Assembly: GCA_014925825.1 (NCBI GenBank)
Contig: JACGCK010000118.1
Location: 83,669-147,668 of the forward strand
Origin: Pholiota molesta
Lineage: Eukaryota > Basidiomycota > Agaricomycetes > Agaricales > Strophariaceae
Direction of reading: 5' to 3'
DNA length: 64,000 nt
Shown: positions 1 through 10,791 of the stretch, in pieces
Position numbering within the stretch: the first letter of the stretch is position 1
Layout of the letters: each line of letters opens with the position of its first letter
Program-made: the position numbers and the translations under genes
Notes under the pieces: generated by a model
Databases searched by the model: none
What the model saw: only the letters and a program-made list of their open reading frames with translations
What the model was told of the DNA's origin: nothing

Positions 1-64
1 AGGAATCTCCTTTGAATTCGAAATTTGCTGCCATTTCATCGACAGTTGCTTCGTCTGAGCTCAT
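1..64 (-). CDS. N-terminal end of an unidentified protein (cut by window edge)
   Basis: On the minus strand an ATG at position 64 opens a frame that stays open to the window edge and gives MSSDEATVDEMAANFEFKGD. This is acidic and looks like a real amino terminus, but 21 residues are too few to name a family. The frame faces away from the dioxygenase gene at 454, so the roughly 390 bases between them would be a shared divergent promoter region. No function is proposed. The plus-strand frame over the same bases shows no coding character. Confidence 0.4.
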   Translation of the reverse strand, partial: MSSDEATVDEMAANFEFKGDS

Positions 65-453
65 GGGAGTTTGCTTGGGTTGCTTGGAATGCGAACAAAA
101 TGCGAAGAGATATAAGTACATAGAAGGTACAAATAGACACAGCATGTCAATCCGAACATCATTCAAGTTGTTGACGGTCAGGCCTGTACAACTCAATTCC
201 CGCTACCGATAGGTATGTAGAGTAAGTAGAAGGTTTGGATCAAGTTTGGATCCAACTTGGGTCCAACATAGCCCCGCCGCCTCCCGCCGTTCCGGGTGAC
301 CGGGAAATTTGATACCGATAGCATATTAGGGGCTCGACTGGCTGCATTTGGGTGAATATCTTCTCTAACATACAGCCACGATCTTCCACGGTGGCCCTAG
401 ATTTACCGCCAGCGACCTCCTTCTGTGATATTGCGTTATAAACACGTTATTCG

Positions 454-1793
454 ATGAGCGCTATCCTGCGCAGTTTTTCTGGGCACTCTCGGGTAGCGAC
501 CGCGAGGGCTCTCTCGTCGACAACGCCCATACGCACCTCAAAGCGCACCTGGACGCACCTAACGCGAGGTACAGATGCGCTGACGCTGTCTGCACTGGGG
601 AACACTCCGTTCCCGTACGTTTGGCTGCGCGATGCGTGCCAGTCTACGGCATGCGTGCACCCGAGTACGCGGCAGAAGCTCTTCAGGACGTCTGATGTGC
701 CTTTGGACATAGCACCTTCTCCTGGGGACGAGGGCGTGAAGATCACCAGCGATGGCGTCGAGATCATGTGGCGCGACGGACACCAGTCATTCTTCGATAA
801 AGAGTTTCTTGCACGACATGCGCAGCCTGCGAAAATAGCTGAGTGGCACCATGATACACATATCATCGAGGAGGCGTGGACGCGCCCATCAGTTTCGCGC
901 GCACCGAACCTCTTTATCGAGTATGCAAGTTTGAGCACGCCGCGAGGTCTCGTGGACGCGATCACCCAGCTGGCGCGGTATGGGCTGATGTTCATACGCG
1001 GGGTGCCAACCAAGGAAACTTCGATGGAGAAGTGCGAGTTGCGGGTGCTGGCGGAACAGTTTGGGGAGCTCAGGCCGACATTTTATGGGTTGATGTGGGA
1101 TGTGGTGAATTTGCGAGATAGCAAGAACATTGCGTATACAAATTTGGATTTGGGGCTGCATATGGATTTACTGTAAGTCACGCAAAAATTGTACGTAGTT
1201 ATTCGATTCTTCATTAATTTCTGTCACCGAAAAGGTACTTCCAACATCCACCGCGCTATCAGATCTTGCATTGCCTGCGGAACCAAGTTCTCGGCGGCAC
1301 CTCCATCTTCGTCGACGCTCTGCACGCCGCGCGCGTGCTCCGCCAAACGCACCCAGAGGACTTCGCCGTGCTCACAGAAACGCCCGTACCCTTCCACTAT
1401 GTCAACGACGGGCACCATCTCCACCGCTCACACCCTACCATCCATCTCACGCACACCGGCGATATCGAACACATCAACTACTCGCCGCCCTTCCAGGCAC
1501 CGCTCCCTCTTGATACCCCGCGCGCCTTCTATCCCGCCCTACGGCGTTTTGCGGACCTGCTCAACGACGAGGGGAATACATATGAGTACTTGCTGAAGGA
1601 GGGCGATGCGGTGCTGTTTGACAATCGGCGCGTGCTGCATGCGCGGACGGCGTTTAGCGATCGGCCTGGGCAAGAGGCGGGTGTGGACGGGGAACCGAAT
1701 CGATGGTTGAAGGGATGTTATTTCGAGGCGGATGCGATGCTGGATCGGATGAGGGTGTTGAGGGCCAAGTTGGAGAAAGGGGATGTTGAGTAG
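454..1793 (+). CDS. gamma-butyrobetaine dioxygenase-like 2-oxoglutarate oxygenase
   Basis: Two exons, 454-1172 and 1235-1793, joined by a GTAAGT...AG intron, give about 425 residues, a normal size for this family. The first 30 residues are rich in Arg, Ser and Ala without acidic residues, as in a mitochondrial presequence. Residues around 55-75 (VWLRDACQ...C.H) match the small Cys/His zinc-binding N-terminal domain of butyrobetaine and trimethyllysine dioxygenases. The TauD-type catalytic domain follows. Its likely Fe(II) ligands are the H236-x-D238 pair, which spans the splice junction, and H375 in RRVLHART. Family members use Fe(II), 2-oxoglutarate and O2 in carnitine synthesis. I favour butyrobetaine over trimethyllysine dioxygenase from general resemblance only; the two paralogues are hard to separate by eye. 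Confidence 0.87.
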
Positions 1794-2251
1794 ATTGGGT
1801 GCGTAAATGGGTAAATTGACTGGAAAACTGATTAGGAATAACGTTTTGTATACCATGTATCGTTGATATCATCTAGCGAGGATATATAAAATCAGGACAA
1901 GAAATAAACCTATAATATTGCCGTTGCAATTGTCAAGCGTTTAAGTAACACATAAATTGTGAAACATAGGGTCAACTCATTTCAGATGCCTGTGGTCATG
2001 AATGTTGTTGTAATTTTTTTTGCAACCTTCAGAGAAATGTACAACAGCTAAATGCATGACAAGAATGATATGAAAGAAGTGACAACTTGAAGGAATCAAT
2101 ACCCAATACCGACCAGATAGATGAGTCAAAAGCACTCACCTAGTCGGCAACTGCTCTGAAAACCCCCAATGAACCACAAACAAAAGATAGCAAAAAAAGT
2201 ATGTCAAGAGATAGCAATGTTCTTGATCCAGGGTATCATATTACATGTGCA
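1794..2251. other. Intergenic, convergent 3' regions
   Basis: AT-rich sequence between the tail-to-tail dioxygenase and SUZ-domain genes. It probably holds both 3' untranslated regions. No coding, RNA or repeat feature was seen. Confidence 0.6.
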
Positions 2252-3107
2252 TCACGAAGCAGTGGCAGACGTAGTCGTTGTCGAAGAGGCATTGGGAGCT
2301 GCGGCCGAAGTTGGCGGTACCGTCTTCTTTCGCTCAGCGAAGCCGTTTCCAGCAACTACACCACTCGAAGATGTATTCGATGGTCCGCGTGGATTCCGTA
2401 CGACCTTAGTTGTAGCCGTAGCAGCAACAATTGTTGATGTTGAGGTCGGTGACATTGATTGCGAGCCGCTTCTCTTGGGCGGCAGGTCTTTCTTGTACTC
2501 CGCGTTCTCCGACGCGCCCTCAACGCCCGCTCCACCGCTACCGAAGATACGCTCACGGGCAGCTTGATACCGTGCCTCGCGTTCCTGTAGCGTTTCGCCG
2601 GTCGGAGTGCTGGCGCTCGTAGATGCCGGTGATGCAGATCCGGAGGGGCGCTTCAGGATGCGCATGGGTGGCGGTTGGTTGAGGGGTAGAGTAGGGGTAG
2701 TGATGGAGGAGGAGGCGCCTCGAGAGATGACTAGCGCAGGCATTGGGTGGTGCTCCTTTGTGTTCCTATCGCGTCAAAGGAACATTTGGATGGTGAGCTG
2801 ATGGAAGATAGGACAGGATATTCCGGTGAAGAGCACTCACGCTTCCTCCCAGATCTGCTTGTTTTTGTCCTCTAACGAGCGACCGACGTCCTCCTCCTCT
2901 TCATCGTCATCCATTTCCCAGTCATCGCGTACAGTGACGGGGGCAGATGCCTTCAGTCTAGCGCCGCTGGTGGAACCCAACGCAGACGCTTTTGATGTGG
3001 TCGGACGTCGCTAGATTGAACCCGATCCTCGGTCAACAAGGCGCAACAGCGATATGAAGAAACGGTCTGACTGGTTCGTCGTCCCAGGCATCTATAGACC
3101 TAGACAT
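2252..3107 (-). CDS. SUZ-domain RNA-binding-type protein
   Basis: Three exons on the minus strand (3072-3107, 2841-3010, 2252-2765) are joined by GT-AG introns in matching phase and give about 239 residues. The product starts MSRSIDAWDDEP, has an acidic VRDDWEMDDDEEEED stretch, then KNKQIWEEANTKEHH. Near residue 110 it has LQEREARYQAARERIFG, the signature of the SUZ domain found in small SZRD1-like proteins and R3H/SUZ proteins and linked to RNA binding. The rest is Ser/Thr/Ala-rich and probably disordered. The WE...IWEEAN arrangement ahead of the SUZ motif supports a SUZ-domain-only protein rather than an R3H protein. The final exon is open to 2252; a further intron in the low-complexity tail cannot be excluded. 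Confidence 0.75.
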
Positions 3108-3343
3108 CGTTCTGAGTCATGCTTTAGATATCGTTTATAGAACCCAAAAGCCGAATACGCACGGACAAGTATTGGTACAAGGAGGACGGAGGAAAAGAGG
3201 CTGCTTGCTGACATAAGCCTTCCCTGATCCAATTGCAGGCGTTCTTTAACTAATCTCTTCTCTCCTTGTGCTAAACGGCCATCTTCAAGGCATTTACTGA
3301 CTGACAATCGAGAACAAGCCTAATCATAACTACATTTATCGAC

Positions 3344-5234
3344 ATGCCAGGACCGACGCCTACAGAGTTCTTGAACTACATTGACAGCCACGCGGATAGC
3401 TTCATTAAGCGTCTTGCCGATGCTGTTGCGATCCCATCGTAATGACGCCGATCTCTTTTCCCCGCTTAAGAACAGTACTGAATGCTGGGCGTTACAGAAT
3501 CTCTGGGATTCCAAACATCGCAAGGATGTCTTCGCCATGGCGGATTGGCTGAACGCCCAGCTCAAGCAACTGGGCGTGGACACGCAGCTGGTGGATCTAG
3601 GAGGCACACGATGGATGGCGAGGATCTACCTCTGCCACCGGCCATCCTTGGCCAGATCGGAAACGACAAAAGCAAGAAGACTGTGCTGATCTATGGCATT
3701 TTGATGTGCAGCCGGTACGTCAAATACTGGCGCACTACGCAGTGAAATACCATATTGACTATGGATCATAGGCGAACAAGTCGGATGGATGGGACACTGA
3801 TCCTTTCACATTGACAATCGACGAGAAGACCGGAAGGCTGATTGGTCGTGGAAGCTCTGATGACAAGGGCCCCATCCTTGGATGGTTGAACGTCTTGCAA
3901 TACCACCATGAGAACAAACTTCCTCTCCCGGTCAACATCAAGTTCTGCTTCGAGGGCATGGAGGAAAGCGGCAGCGAAGGCCTTGACGAACTCGTTGAGC
4001 GCGAATCCAAAAAGGGTGGCTACTTCGATGGTGTGGACTGCGTTTGCATTGTGAGTATATTATCATCATGATTTTTATCACGCGAAGTATCTGCTTACCC
4101 TCACCCACTTCCTGTAGTCGGATAACTACTGGCTCAATACCCGTACACCGGCGCTCACCTACGGTCTGCGTGGACTTTCCTACTACAAAGTGACGATCTC
4201 TGGCCCCGGACGCGATCTTCACTCTGGTGTTTTCGGACGCACGGTGCACGAGCCCATGACCGATCTCATCCAACTTCTCAACACACTCGTCACCCCGCAA
4301 GGCGATATCCTGGTCAAGGGTGTGGACGATATGGTCCCCCGCCCCGATGAGGCTGAGAAGTAAGCCAATTTGCAATTTTTGAATTTGACTTTACCACCCA
4401 AACTCATATTGCTTTCTCTTACTTCCTTTACACCAGAGCTATCTACGCCGGCCTCAACTACTCCATCGCCGACATCGAAGAAGCTGCCGGCGCGTCAATC
4501 GCGCTCTCCTCCGACAAAGTGTCCGTCCTCATGGGCCGCATGCGCGAGCCCAGTCTCTCGATCCACGGCATCGAGGGCGCGTTCAGCGGCGCCGGCGCCA
4601 AGACGGTGATCCCCGCCAAGGTCTCCGGGAAGTTCAGCATCCGCCTCGTGCCGCCCCAGACGCCCGACGCCGTCGACCCCCTGGTGATCGCGCATTTGGA
4701 GAAGGCGTTCGCAGCGCTGGGGAGCAAGAACAAGCTCGTCATTGAGAATCTGCACGGTGGCAAGCCGTGGATTGCGGACCACCGTCATTGGAATTTTGAG
4801 GCTGCGAAGAAGGCTACTAAGGTAGGCTTGTTTTCGATTTTTCGGGTGGGGTTAGTAAATTGAAGTGCCATGGCTGATGTGCCATTTTTTGGGGGTTGTG
4901 TAGGAGGTGTACGGTCAAGATCCCGATTTGACGCGCGAAGGAGGGTCGATCCCCGTTACGCTCACATTCGCGGAATCGTTGGGTGTCAACGTATTACTGC
5001 TCCCTATGGGACGTGGAGACGATGGAGCACAGTAAGTGATCGTGCAAGGCTTTTTCTAATCATTTACGATACTGTCATTGTTACTAGCTCAACCAACGAG
5101 AAACTGGACAAGTCAAACTTCATCGAAGGGGTATGTTTTATTCCATTTTTTGAACATGCTTGTGCTCATGTGCCTTTTTCTAGTCGAAACTTTTGGGAAC
5201 ATACCTTTACGAACTCGCTGCCATCTCCAAATGA
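3344..5234 (+). CDS. DUG1: Cys-Gly metallodipeptidase, M20 family (DUG1-like)
   Basis: Eight exons (3344-3438, 3498-3714, 3772-4050, 4118-4359, 4437-4821, 4904-5031, 5088-5130, 5184-5234) give 480 residues once three single-base frame breaks in exon 2 are allowed for, the expected length for DUG1. Landmarks: a broken LIYGHFDVQP metal-ligand motif near 3700, [10 protein letters not shown] (metal Asp), [15 protein letters not shown] (catalytic Glu pair), [10 protein letters not shown], and a C-terminal [17 protein letters not shown]. The family is a cytosolic zinc dipeptidase that cleaves Cys-Gly in glutathione turnover. The breaks lie at the GGG run 3505-3507, at GG 3603-3604 and at C3697. Each is cured by one extra base in a homopolymer, while exons 3-8 are clean. 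I therefore read this as a functional gene with base-calling errors, with a young pseudogene as the alternative. Confidence 0.87.
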
Positions 5235-5603
5235 GCAAGTGTCTACTGGGCAAGATGAGAGCAAGGAAAATTCCTGTTGAACTCAAACGTCAGGTTGAAA
5301 AATGGAGCGGAATCTGGACTCGAATGTACATAGCGCGCCTATCAAAATGAAGCAGCACCTCATTGGAACCACACGATCAAGGATCGCTTAGTTTTGTATC
5401 TTAAGCGAAAGCATTCTTGTGCGATAATTATTTAAGTGACTTCTACTGATAAAATTGGTCGGTCGCAATATTATACTTACTTAATCTGAAATATTTAGGG
5501 GGCGTGGACCCATAGATCATAGTAAAGCTCAAATCATTTACTGCTACGTACGATTAGCTGCGAGGTTGAGAGTCAGGATAGAACGCCAACAAATATCAGC
5601 CTT
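5235..5603. other. Intergenic, convergent 3' regions
   Basis: AT-rich sequence between the ends of the dipeptidase gene (plus) and the permease gene (minus). Nothing is recognised beyond probable 3' untranslated sequence. Confidence 0.55.
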
Positions 5604-8600
5604 TTATCTGTTCTTCTCGCTTGCTTTATCCGACATCGAATCACTGCATTTATGCGATACGGGTTCATCGACATCTATCGTGCGGAGGGGTCCGGTGAAC
5701 CAGTGTCTTCCGCCAATGATCGGTAGAAAATAATAAGTGCCACTGAGGGAAAGGATCCCCCCTACGACGACGACCGTGTAGTTCATACTGTTTGCGGTCG
5801 GCGCCACGTTGGTAGGGAATAAGAGGACAACGATCATCATGCACATGAATCCCACAGCTGTAAATGAGACAAGTGGGCTCTGGAACAAGTCCTTGAGCAA
5901 TTTTGTAGAAATTTTGGGTAATGTAGGCGCTCACCAGTTTCCCAAGATAAAAAGGTCCAGGCAGGAACTCCTGACCTCCGAGATGGCGGGCAGCTATGGG
6001 GATGCAGTATGCAATGTAGATACATACAATACCCATAGTAAATATAGCGCCGATAGCAGCTGAACCAGCGAAGGCGAGCAGGCCCAAAAGCATTGCAAAA
6101 GTTGCACAGAAAAGTACAGAAACAACGGGTGTTCCGGTATGCGGGTTGATCTTATACAACCACTTCGATAAAGGCATGGCACCATCGCGAGAGAAGGCGA
6201 ATACCTGGCGGGAGCTGGCCACTAGCTACAATAATGTGTAGGTACCCAATGAATTGACCAGTTAAGTATATAAGAAGCACATACCACGTTCATTGTTGCC
6301 ATTGCCCTGTCAAGAATATCAGCAGGAAGTTGAAATATGAAATAGAGCTAGGACATCATACATGGTTAGGATGATCAAGCTCCATATTGCTAGGGTTCCA
6401 TGCAAACCGAGACTGTTGAAGATGATCTAGAAGAGAAATTGGAAGAAATTTCATGGGTCTACAGGGATGTAAGCAAACTTACAGTAGCCATGGGTTGACC
6501 GATAGGATTGGACAGTATAGATACCATATCTGTCCCCATATTGAATGCGATACAGACAATAAAAGCTGAAAATGCAATGTAAAAATGAGCACACCGCTCA
6601 AGAGCATTCATCCATACCCCATCCAAATATGCAACCCAAAGCGGTTGACAATACGATAGCTCGTGGCACAGCGATATTGGCATTTTTCACTTCCTCGCTG
6701 ATGTGGACACTGGAATCGGTGCCGCCTACATTAAAACACCAATCATTGCTCTTCAGTATTATAGGTTACTCTCCTCAAGAAGGAAACCCTTACCAATGAC
6801 CCATGCGGGAGCAAGGAATGACAACAAGAACGCAAAACCACTTGGCCAGAGGGTTACTGCCAAAAAAAAATAGTGTGAGATACGTTCACAGCGTACAATG
6901 CTATACGTACAATTCTCGAAGTGTCCAAAGACATATTTTGCAGAATTTCTTAATTCCGGTGGGGTAGAAATGGGTATGGCTATCAACAACGCAACGAAAA
7001 TCCTGGGGTAAATTTCGTCAGATGGTACATGCCAAGGCAATGATTTTCTCACAAGATATTCAAGGCCATGTAGAAGATTTGAAGACGAGCAATGAATTTG
7101 GTGGCTGCGCTCGAAAGAATAGCATGGAACACAATAAGACCACAAAATAAACCGCTAGTTTACAAATGATAATTATAAATCGGTACTCCCCATAGATATT
7201 TTTCAAACACTCACTAAATCTGAGCGACCGTTGGAATGAATGTACCACCAGAGGCAATGGTTACTGCAGCAAAGATCTGAAGAGACGTCGCGTACTCAGC
7301 GGCCGCAAAAGCAGAGATGTACCCAAAACTGTTGTTGTCTAGGAAATATTCTCGTGAATTTTCCAATGTCGTGCAATGTTCGAAAGTAGTTACATCCAAC
7401 GGTCCAGCATAAAATCTTCTTGTATCTTTCCGAGGAGAATTTGAAAGACCAGTAGTACAGACCGCCCGAAGTGGGTGCAGCAGAGGCGAGTTCTGCAATA
7501 GACAGAGCAATTGCCATCAGAAAAATGCTGCACACGACCCACTACAGCTGCAGGATGAGCAAATAAAAAAAATTTGAGCGTCGATTGATCGGTACATACA
7601 CCCCAGACTAGGCAAATGCACGGGTAGGCCATACCCGTGCGGGTCACGGGTACGGGTACTGCCGGGTACGGGTACGGGTCACGATCTGCCGACCCGTGAC
7701 CCGGCATAACCCGTGACCGAAACTCCGCTTGAAACCGAAATCAACAATGGTTGATTTCGGTTTCATGCCTTGCCCGCAAACACCACGCACCATGGAGCAC
7801 CCAACGAGCGCAGACGGCGCATGCACAACGACGGCGCACAACGCACGCCGGCGCACGAACGACAATGGCACACAATACGACGCAACGACGACACGTCACA
7901 ACCACGAGCAGCCGGCGGACCCGACACGCGAACGAGATGGGCCACAACGGATGAGGAGGGCGAGGGGATGGCGCGTCGTCGCCATCCCCTCCAAAGGTGC
8001 GCTTTCTTTGGCCATGCTGTGACTCCCAGCTGACGCCCCGAACGAGCGCCGCGGGAGCAAGCCAACGCAGCGGTGCACCTCGGACGACCGCGCTCGATGG
8101 ACGACGTGGGTGCGGACTCGCCCCAAGAATCCCCTTCCCAGGGCATGGGTATGGCGAGGGCTAGCGAGCGAGCAAGGGGAGGGTGCTAGCGCGTAGCGAC
8201 ACAGCGCTGTCGATACCCTGCACTGTTCCCCACCCTCGCCACACCCACCCCGGCGCTCCTCGTTGTCGTCGTCGGGGTTGATGACGTCCGCTCCTGCGGC
8301 GTTTGCGAGCACGCTCCCGGAGGCCGAACATCGCCGTGCCCGCGCCCACCCCGCCCTCCTCCACCGACCGCCACGCGCGGCCCTTATACGGCGACGCTGG
8401 GCGCACCTTGCTCTCGCTCACGTACCAGCTCGTCGGCCGCGAGCTCGGCGCCGAATGCACGGAGCTCGCAGCTGAGTTCGAGTGTGCATGGGCGCGATCT
8501 GGCGCATTCGCGGTGTCTGCGGAGCGCCGCGGGAGGTGCTAGTCACCTATGACGGCTGCCTGACCGTCTGCGTGTACGAAGAACACTGCACTGGCAGTGT

Positions 8601-9040
8601 CCTTCGTCACGAAGACGCAACATGGCAGCTGGGACTGCAAACCCGCCGGATACCCGTACCCGTACCCATACCCGCAGTACCCGCGCGACTTCAACCCGCG
8701 GGTCCACGGGTATGGGTATGCGCGGGTACGGGTACGGGTAGCCCTCGAGACACCCGAGGGTTACCCGTGCCATTGCCTACCCCAGACCATCGCGACCGGA
8801 CCACCATTTGGAATAGAATACACAAGTACGGATCTATTTGTTTGGAGTAAGAATTTTATTTCATGAAAAGAAACGAAGCTGAAAAACGTACGCAATGGAT
8901 TGAACAATGCCAATGATACTGAAAGCGAGCCCCAATACTTCAAACCAGGAGAATTCGCGCTTGAATTCCTGTTTATACCCTAATGTCGCTAATAGCTCAT
9001 CGTCTTCAGAACGAGGTGCCCCATTCATTTCGATTTCCAT
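5604..9040 (-). CDS. GABA/amino-acid permease, split by a transposon
   Basis: Thirteen minus-strand exons can be chained in phase: 8892-9040, 8781-8833, 7394-7541, 7215-7338, 7053-7154, 6911-7002, 6794-6856, 6618-6725, 6483-6565, 6362-6426, 6285-6306 (22 nt), 5935-6225 and 5604-5879. Without the insert the protein is about 525 residues, typical of fungal APC/AAT permeases of the GABA or choline type. Recognisable pieces are IVQSIASVLVYSIPNGGPVA, ELASAAPTSGGLYYWSF, NSAKYVFGHFEN, SEEVKNANIAVPRAI and FAFSRDGAMPLS, with many membrane helices between. A 1,171-bp hAT-like element sits one base before the original exon 2 splice donor. Exon 2 originally ended GTCTGGGGT, followed by gtatgt, and both parts survive downstream of the insert. 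The gene is either inactivated or tolerates the insert by splicing it out. Otherwise its reading frames are intact, so the insertion looks recent. Confidence 0.85.
7601..7608. repeat. Target-site duplication, left copy
   Basis: CCCCAGAC directly flanks the left end of the transposon. It is identical to the copy at the right end and is part of the permease exon/intron junction. Confidence 0.9.
7609..7626 (+). repeat. Left terminal inverted repeat
   Basis: TAGGCAAATGCACGGGTA. It pairs with the complement of 8762-8779 with two mismatches, at positions 8 and 9. Confidence 0.88.
7635..7700. repeat. Left subterminal ACGGGT repeats
   Basis: Several copies of CGGGTAC or CGGGTCAC occur within 65 bases of the left end. 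Similar units lie next to the right end at about 8645-8745. Such clusters usually serve as transposase-binding sites in hAT elements; that role is inferred here. Confidence 0.7.
7730..7765. repeat. Perfect 16-bp hairpin inside the element
   Basis: GAAACCGAAATCAAC at 7731-7745 is followed after four bases by its exact complement at 7750-7764, and the outer T-A pair extends the stem to 16. A second, imperfect hairpin lies near 8577-8610 (CGAAGAACACTGC / GGCAGTGTCCTTCG). Confidence 0.8.
8762..8779 (-). repeat. Right terminal inverted repeat
   Basis: Read on the minus strand this is TAGGCAATGGCACGGGTA, the partner of the left end. Confidence 0.88.
8780..8787. repeat. Target-site duplication, right copy
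   Basis: CCCCAGAC directly flanks the right end of the transposon and is identical to the left copy. On the minus strand it reads GTCTGGGG, so its final G together with the TA of the element end forms a GT. Confidence 0.9.
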
Positions 9041-9712
9041 TAATTCGTAAGAGTTTGGGAGTTGGCAGAAAACCAGTGGTCTTGGGGAGTGTGGGCACCT
9101 TAAAAGGTCTCCTTACCCGAAGGTCGAGCCGTATGAAGTCTTCTTTTATCCCCAGAAGCCAAATCGTATGGCCAATCGTAGCGTCTCCGATTATCGATTA
9201 CTCAGTGTGTCAGTGGCTTAATTTAGAATATGGTCCGTAGTTGTTCCCAATACCTTCGTCGTTGATCAAGCGATGACCACAGACGATAAAATACAATTAC
9301 TTACGTCCTTTGTGTGTGGTTCCACGACCCATAAATACTTAGGGTGGCAAGATGTATCATGAAAGAAATATTGAACATTCCCTGAATCACGGTGTATGAT
9401 ATGTTAAAATAGTTAGAGGTCCATGTCACTACCATACTCTCGATATCTCAGCATCCCATGTAGTTAAAGTCGAGAGCAAGGGAACAAATGGCATATCGGA
9501 TATTCAAAACTGCAGGTGTGACGTCAAATTTTGGATGCTGCACTCCTCCTTTCTGGCCGTGATGCCGGCTTGTGTGTCCAATGTGTGTCTACTTGCGAAA
9601 TCACGAAGCAATGATAGATACGTCCGTAGCATGTGGCTCCACGCACACAGAAATAATGTCAGGCTGGAATACATATACATAATCTTGGAAGTCGCGAAGT
9701 GTTGCGCAGTTG
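9041..9712. other. Permease upstream region, no gene recognised
   Basis: No frame longer than about 85 codons resembles a protein, and no splice-linked exons could be chained. The part next to 9040 should hold the permease promoter. The right part leads into the decayed HET copy and may contain further unrecognisable remnants of it. Confidence 0.5.
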
Positions 9713-9984
9713 GCACCCAAGATAAGCCTGTCATTTCGAATATCGAACGTCGAAGAACAGGGAACTAGCATATATGTCCCGAAAACCTGTCTCGCATTTT
9801 ACTCAAACGGAAAGTGGAAACATCCTCTCCAGCCTACGAGAAAGTATACACAAACAAGCCAATTGTTTTCGAGCTCAAGAAGACGGTAACCGAGGACAGC
9901 AATGACGATAGAGACCAAGGCTACTATCAGATCAAACGAGGCCTGCTGGCAACCCATGGCATGCAATTAGTATTACATTTGTAG
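9713..9984 (+). pseudogene. Decayed 3' copy of the HET gene
   Basis: This stretch aligns codon by codon with the last 85 or so residues of the HET gene at 10792-12961. It shares VEEQGT, then K-T-C-L-A, then KVYTNKPIVFELKK (KVYTSKPIIFDLKK in the gene), YYQI, and the terminal HGMQLVLHL with a stop at 9982-9984 (HGMQLATLYL in the gene). A single missing base after the KTCLA codons shifts the frame, and nothing upstream of about 9713 is recognisable. It is therefore a broken partial duplicate lying about 800 bp upstream of the intact gene in the same orientation. Confidence 0.85.
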
Positions 9985-10791
9985 ACTAGTCCGTCTAGAT
10001 AGCGAAGCGGATTTTGGCATGCATCGCGAGCAGATCGTGAGTGTACAGTTTAACCGGGAGCTCTGGTGGCAGTCTGGGTATGAGGAGCTAGCGTTGAGGT
10101 ATGCGCACTATCAGCTGTGCATCTGACTTTCCAGGCTCGTATGCCAAATATGCCAAGTCCACACAGACAGCAGATGCTGGAATTCGGAAAATGGACTACG
10201 CGAGAAGCCAGCGAAGTGCCGCTGCGCATGTGCAGATAACGTGCAAAGAGCGTACGGCCGACGGCAATGCTACCAGTATTGAGGTCGTTCGAGAGGGTGG
10301 AAGGATTGGAGGATATTTGTTCAGAGGCGCCCGAGGCCGAGTCACCCGTACCGGGTAGGATGTAGGAGAGATATGTCCACTGGTCTTTTCACATATGGCT
10401 TTGGTCGTGGCTTAGGGGTACGCGCCTCACGTTCGCGAGAGCAGAATCTATCAAAAAACATGCAGTGAGCATAAGTAAGAAGAGCATTCAAAATATTCAA
10501 ATCATTCAACAGACATTTTCGTCGTATATGTCACATCACGTGCAGAATTCACACATCTTGTCACGACTGCTCAGAGTATTCTCAGTTTCTCACTACTCAG
10601 CAACTTGTCAGCAACTGCTCAGCACTGTCACTGTGGCCTGACAGGCCAGGAATTGCAGTGCACTGTGAGAATCGGACATGACTGGCTATGACTCGGTAGC
10701 TTGAGGAATCATGCAAATGTTCCCTCTTTGACTCCTTGATTTTTTGAACCTTGAATTTTGCTTGAATTTGCCTTGAATAGGGTTGCGCTGA
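9985..10791. other. Region upstream of the HET gene
   Basis: An 85-codon frame at 10101-10358 has no family resemblance. The sequence between about 10380 and 10790 is AT-rich and includes CAGCAACT/CTCAGCA-like low-complexity runs. It probably holds the promoter and 5' untranslated region of the HET gene. Nothing else was identified. Confidence 0.5.

Larger units (their letters stand above)
7609..8779. mobile_element. Non-autonomous hAT-like DNA transposon, 1,171 bp
   Basis: The element is bounded by an 8-bp direct repeat (CCCCAGAC at 7601-7608 and 8780-8787), the target-duplication length of the hAT superfamily. Its ends are inverted repeats, TAGGCAAATGCACGGGTA on the left and TAGGCAATGGCACGGGTA (complement) on the right, 16 of 18 identical. 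Next to each end lie clusters of ACGGGT/ACCCGT units, a typical arrangement of subterminal transposase-binding repeats. The interior is GC-rich, contains two hairpins and has only short uninformative frames. No transposase, BED finger or dimerisation domain is visible, so it must rely on an enzyme made elsewhere. It interrupts the permease coding sequence, whose two flanking halves fit together exactly when the element and one target copy are removed. Confidence 0.9.

Noticed and set aside
447..1013. Long minus-strand frame opposite the dioxygenase
   Set aside because: It mirrors the real gene on the plus strand, has no family resemblance and no linked exons.
3344..5234. Calling DUG1 a pseudogene
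   Set aside because: All splice sites and later exons are clean, and the three breaks are each one base short in a homopolymer. The total length becomes exactly 480 residues when these are corrected.
7729..8542. Open frames of 60-138 codons on both strands of the GC-rich insert as transposon-encoded proteins
   Set aside because: They overlap on both strands, are rich in Arg/Ala/Pro as expected from GC-rich noncoding DNA, and contain no transposase motif.
7640..8745. TACGGG/CCCGTA runs taken for telomere-like or interstitial telomeric repeats
   Set aside because: They lie just inside the ends of a bounded element with inverted repeats and target duplications, which explains them as subterminal transposon repeats. 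The unit also differs from the usual fungal TTAGGG.
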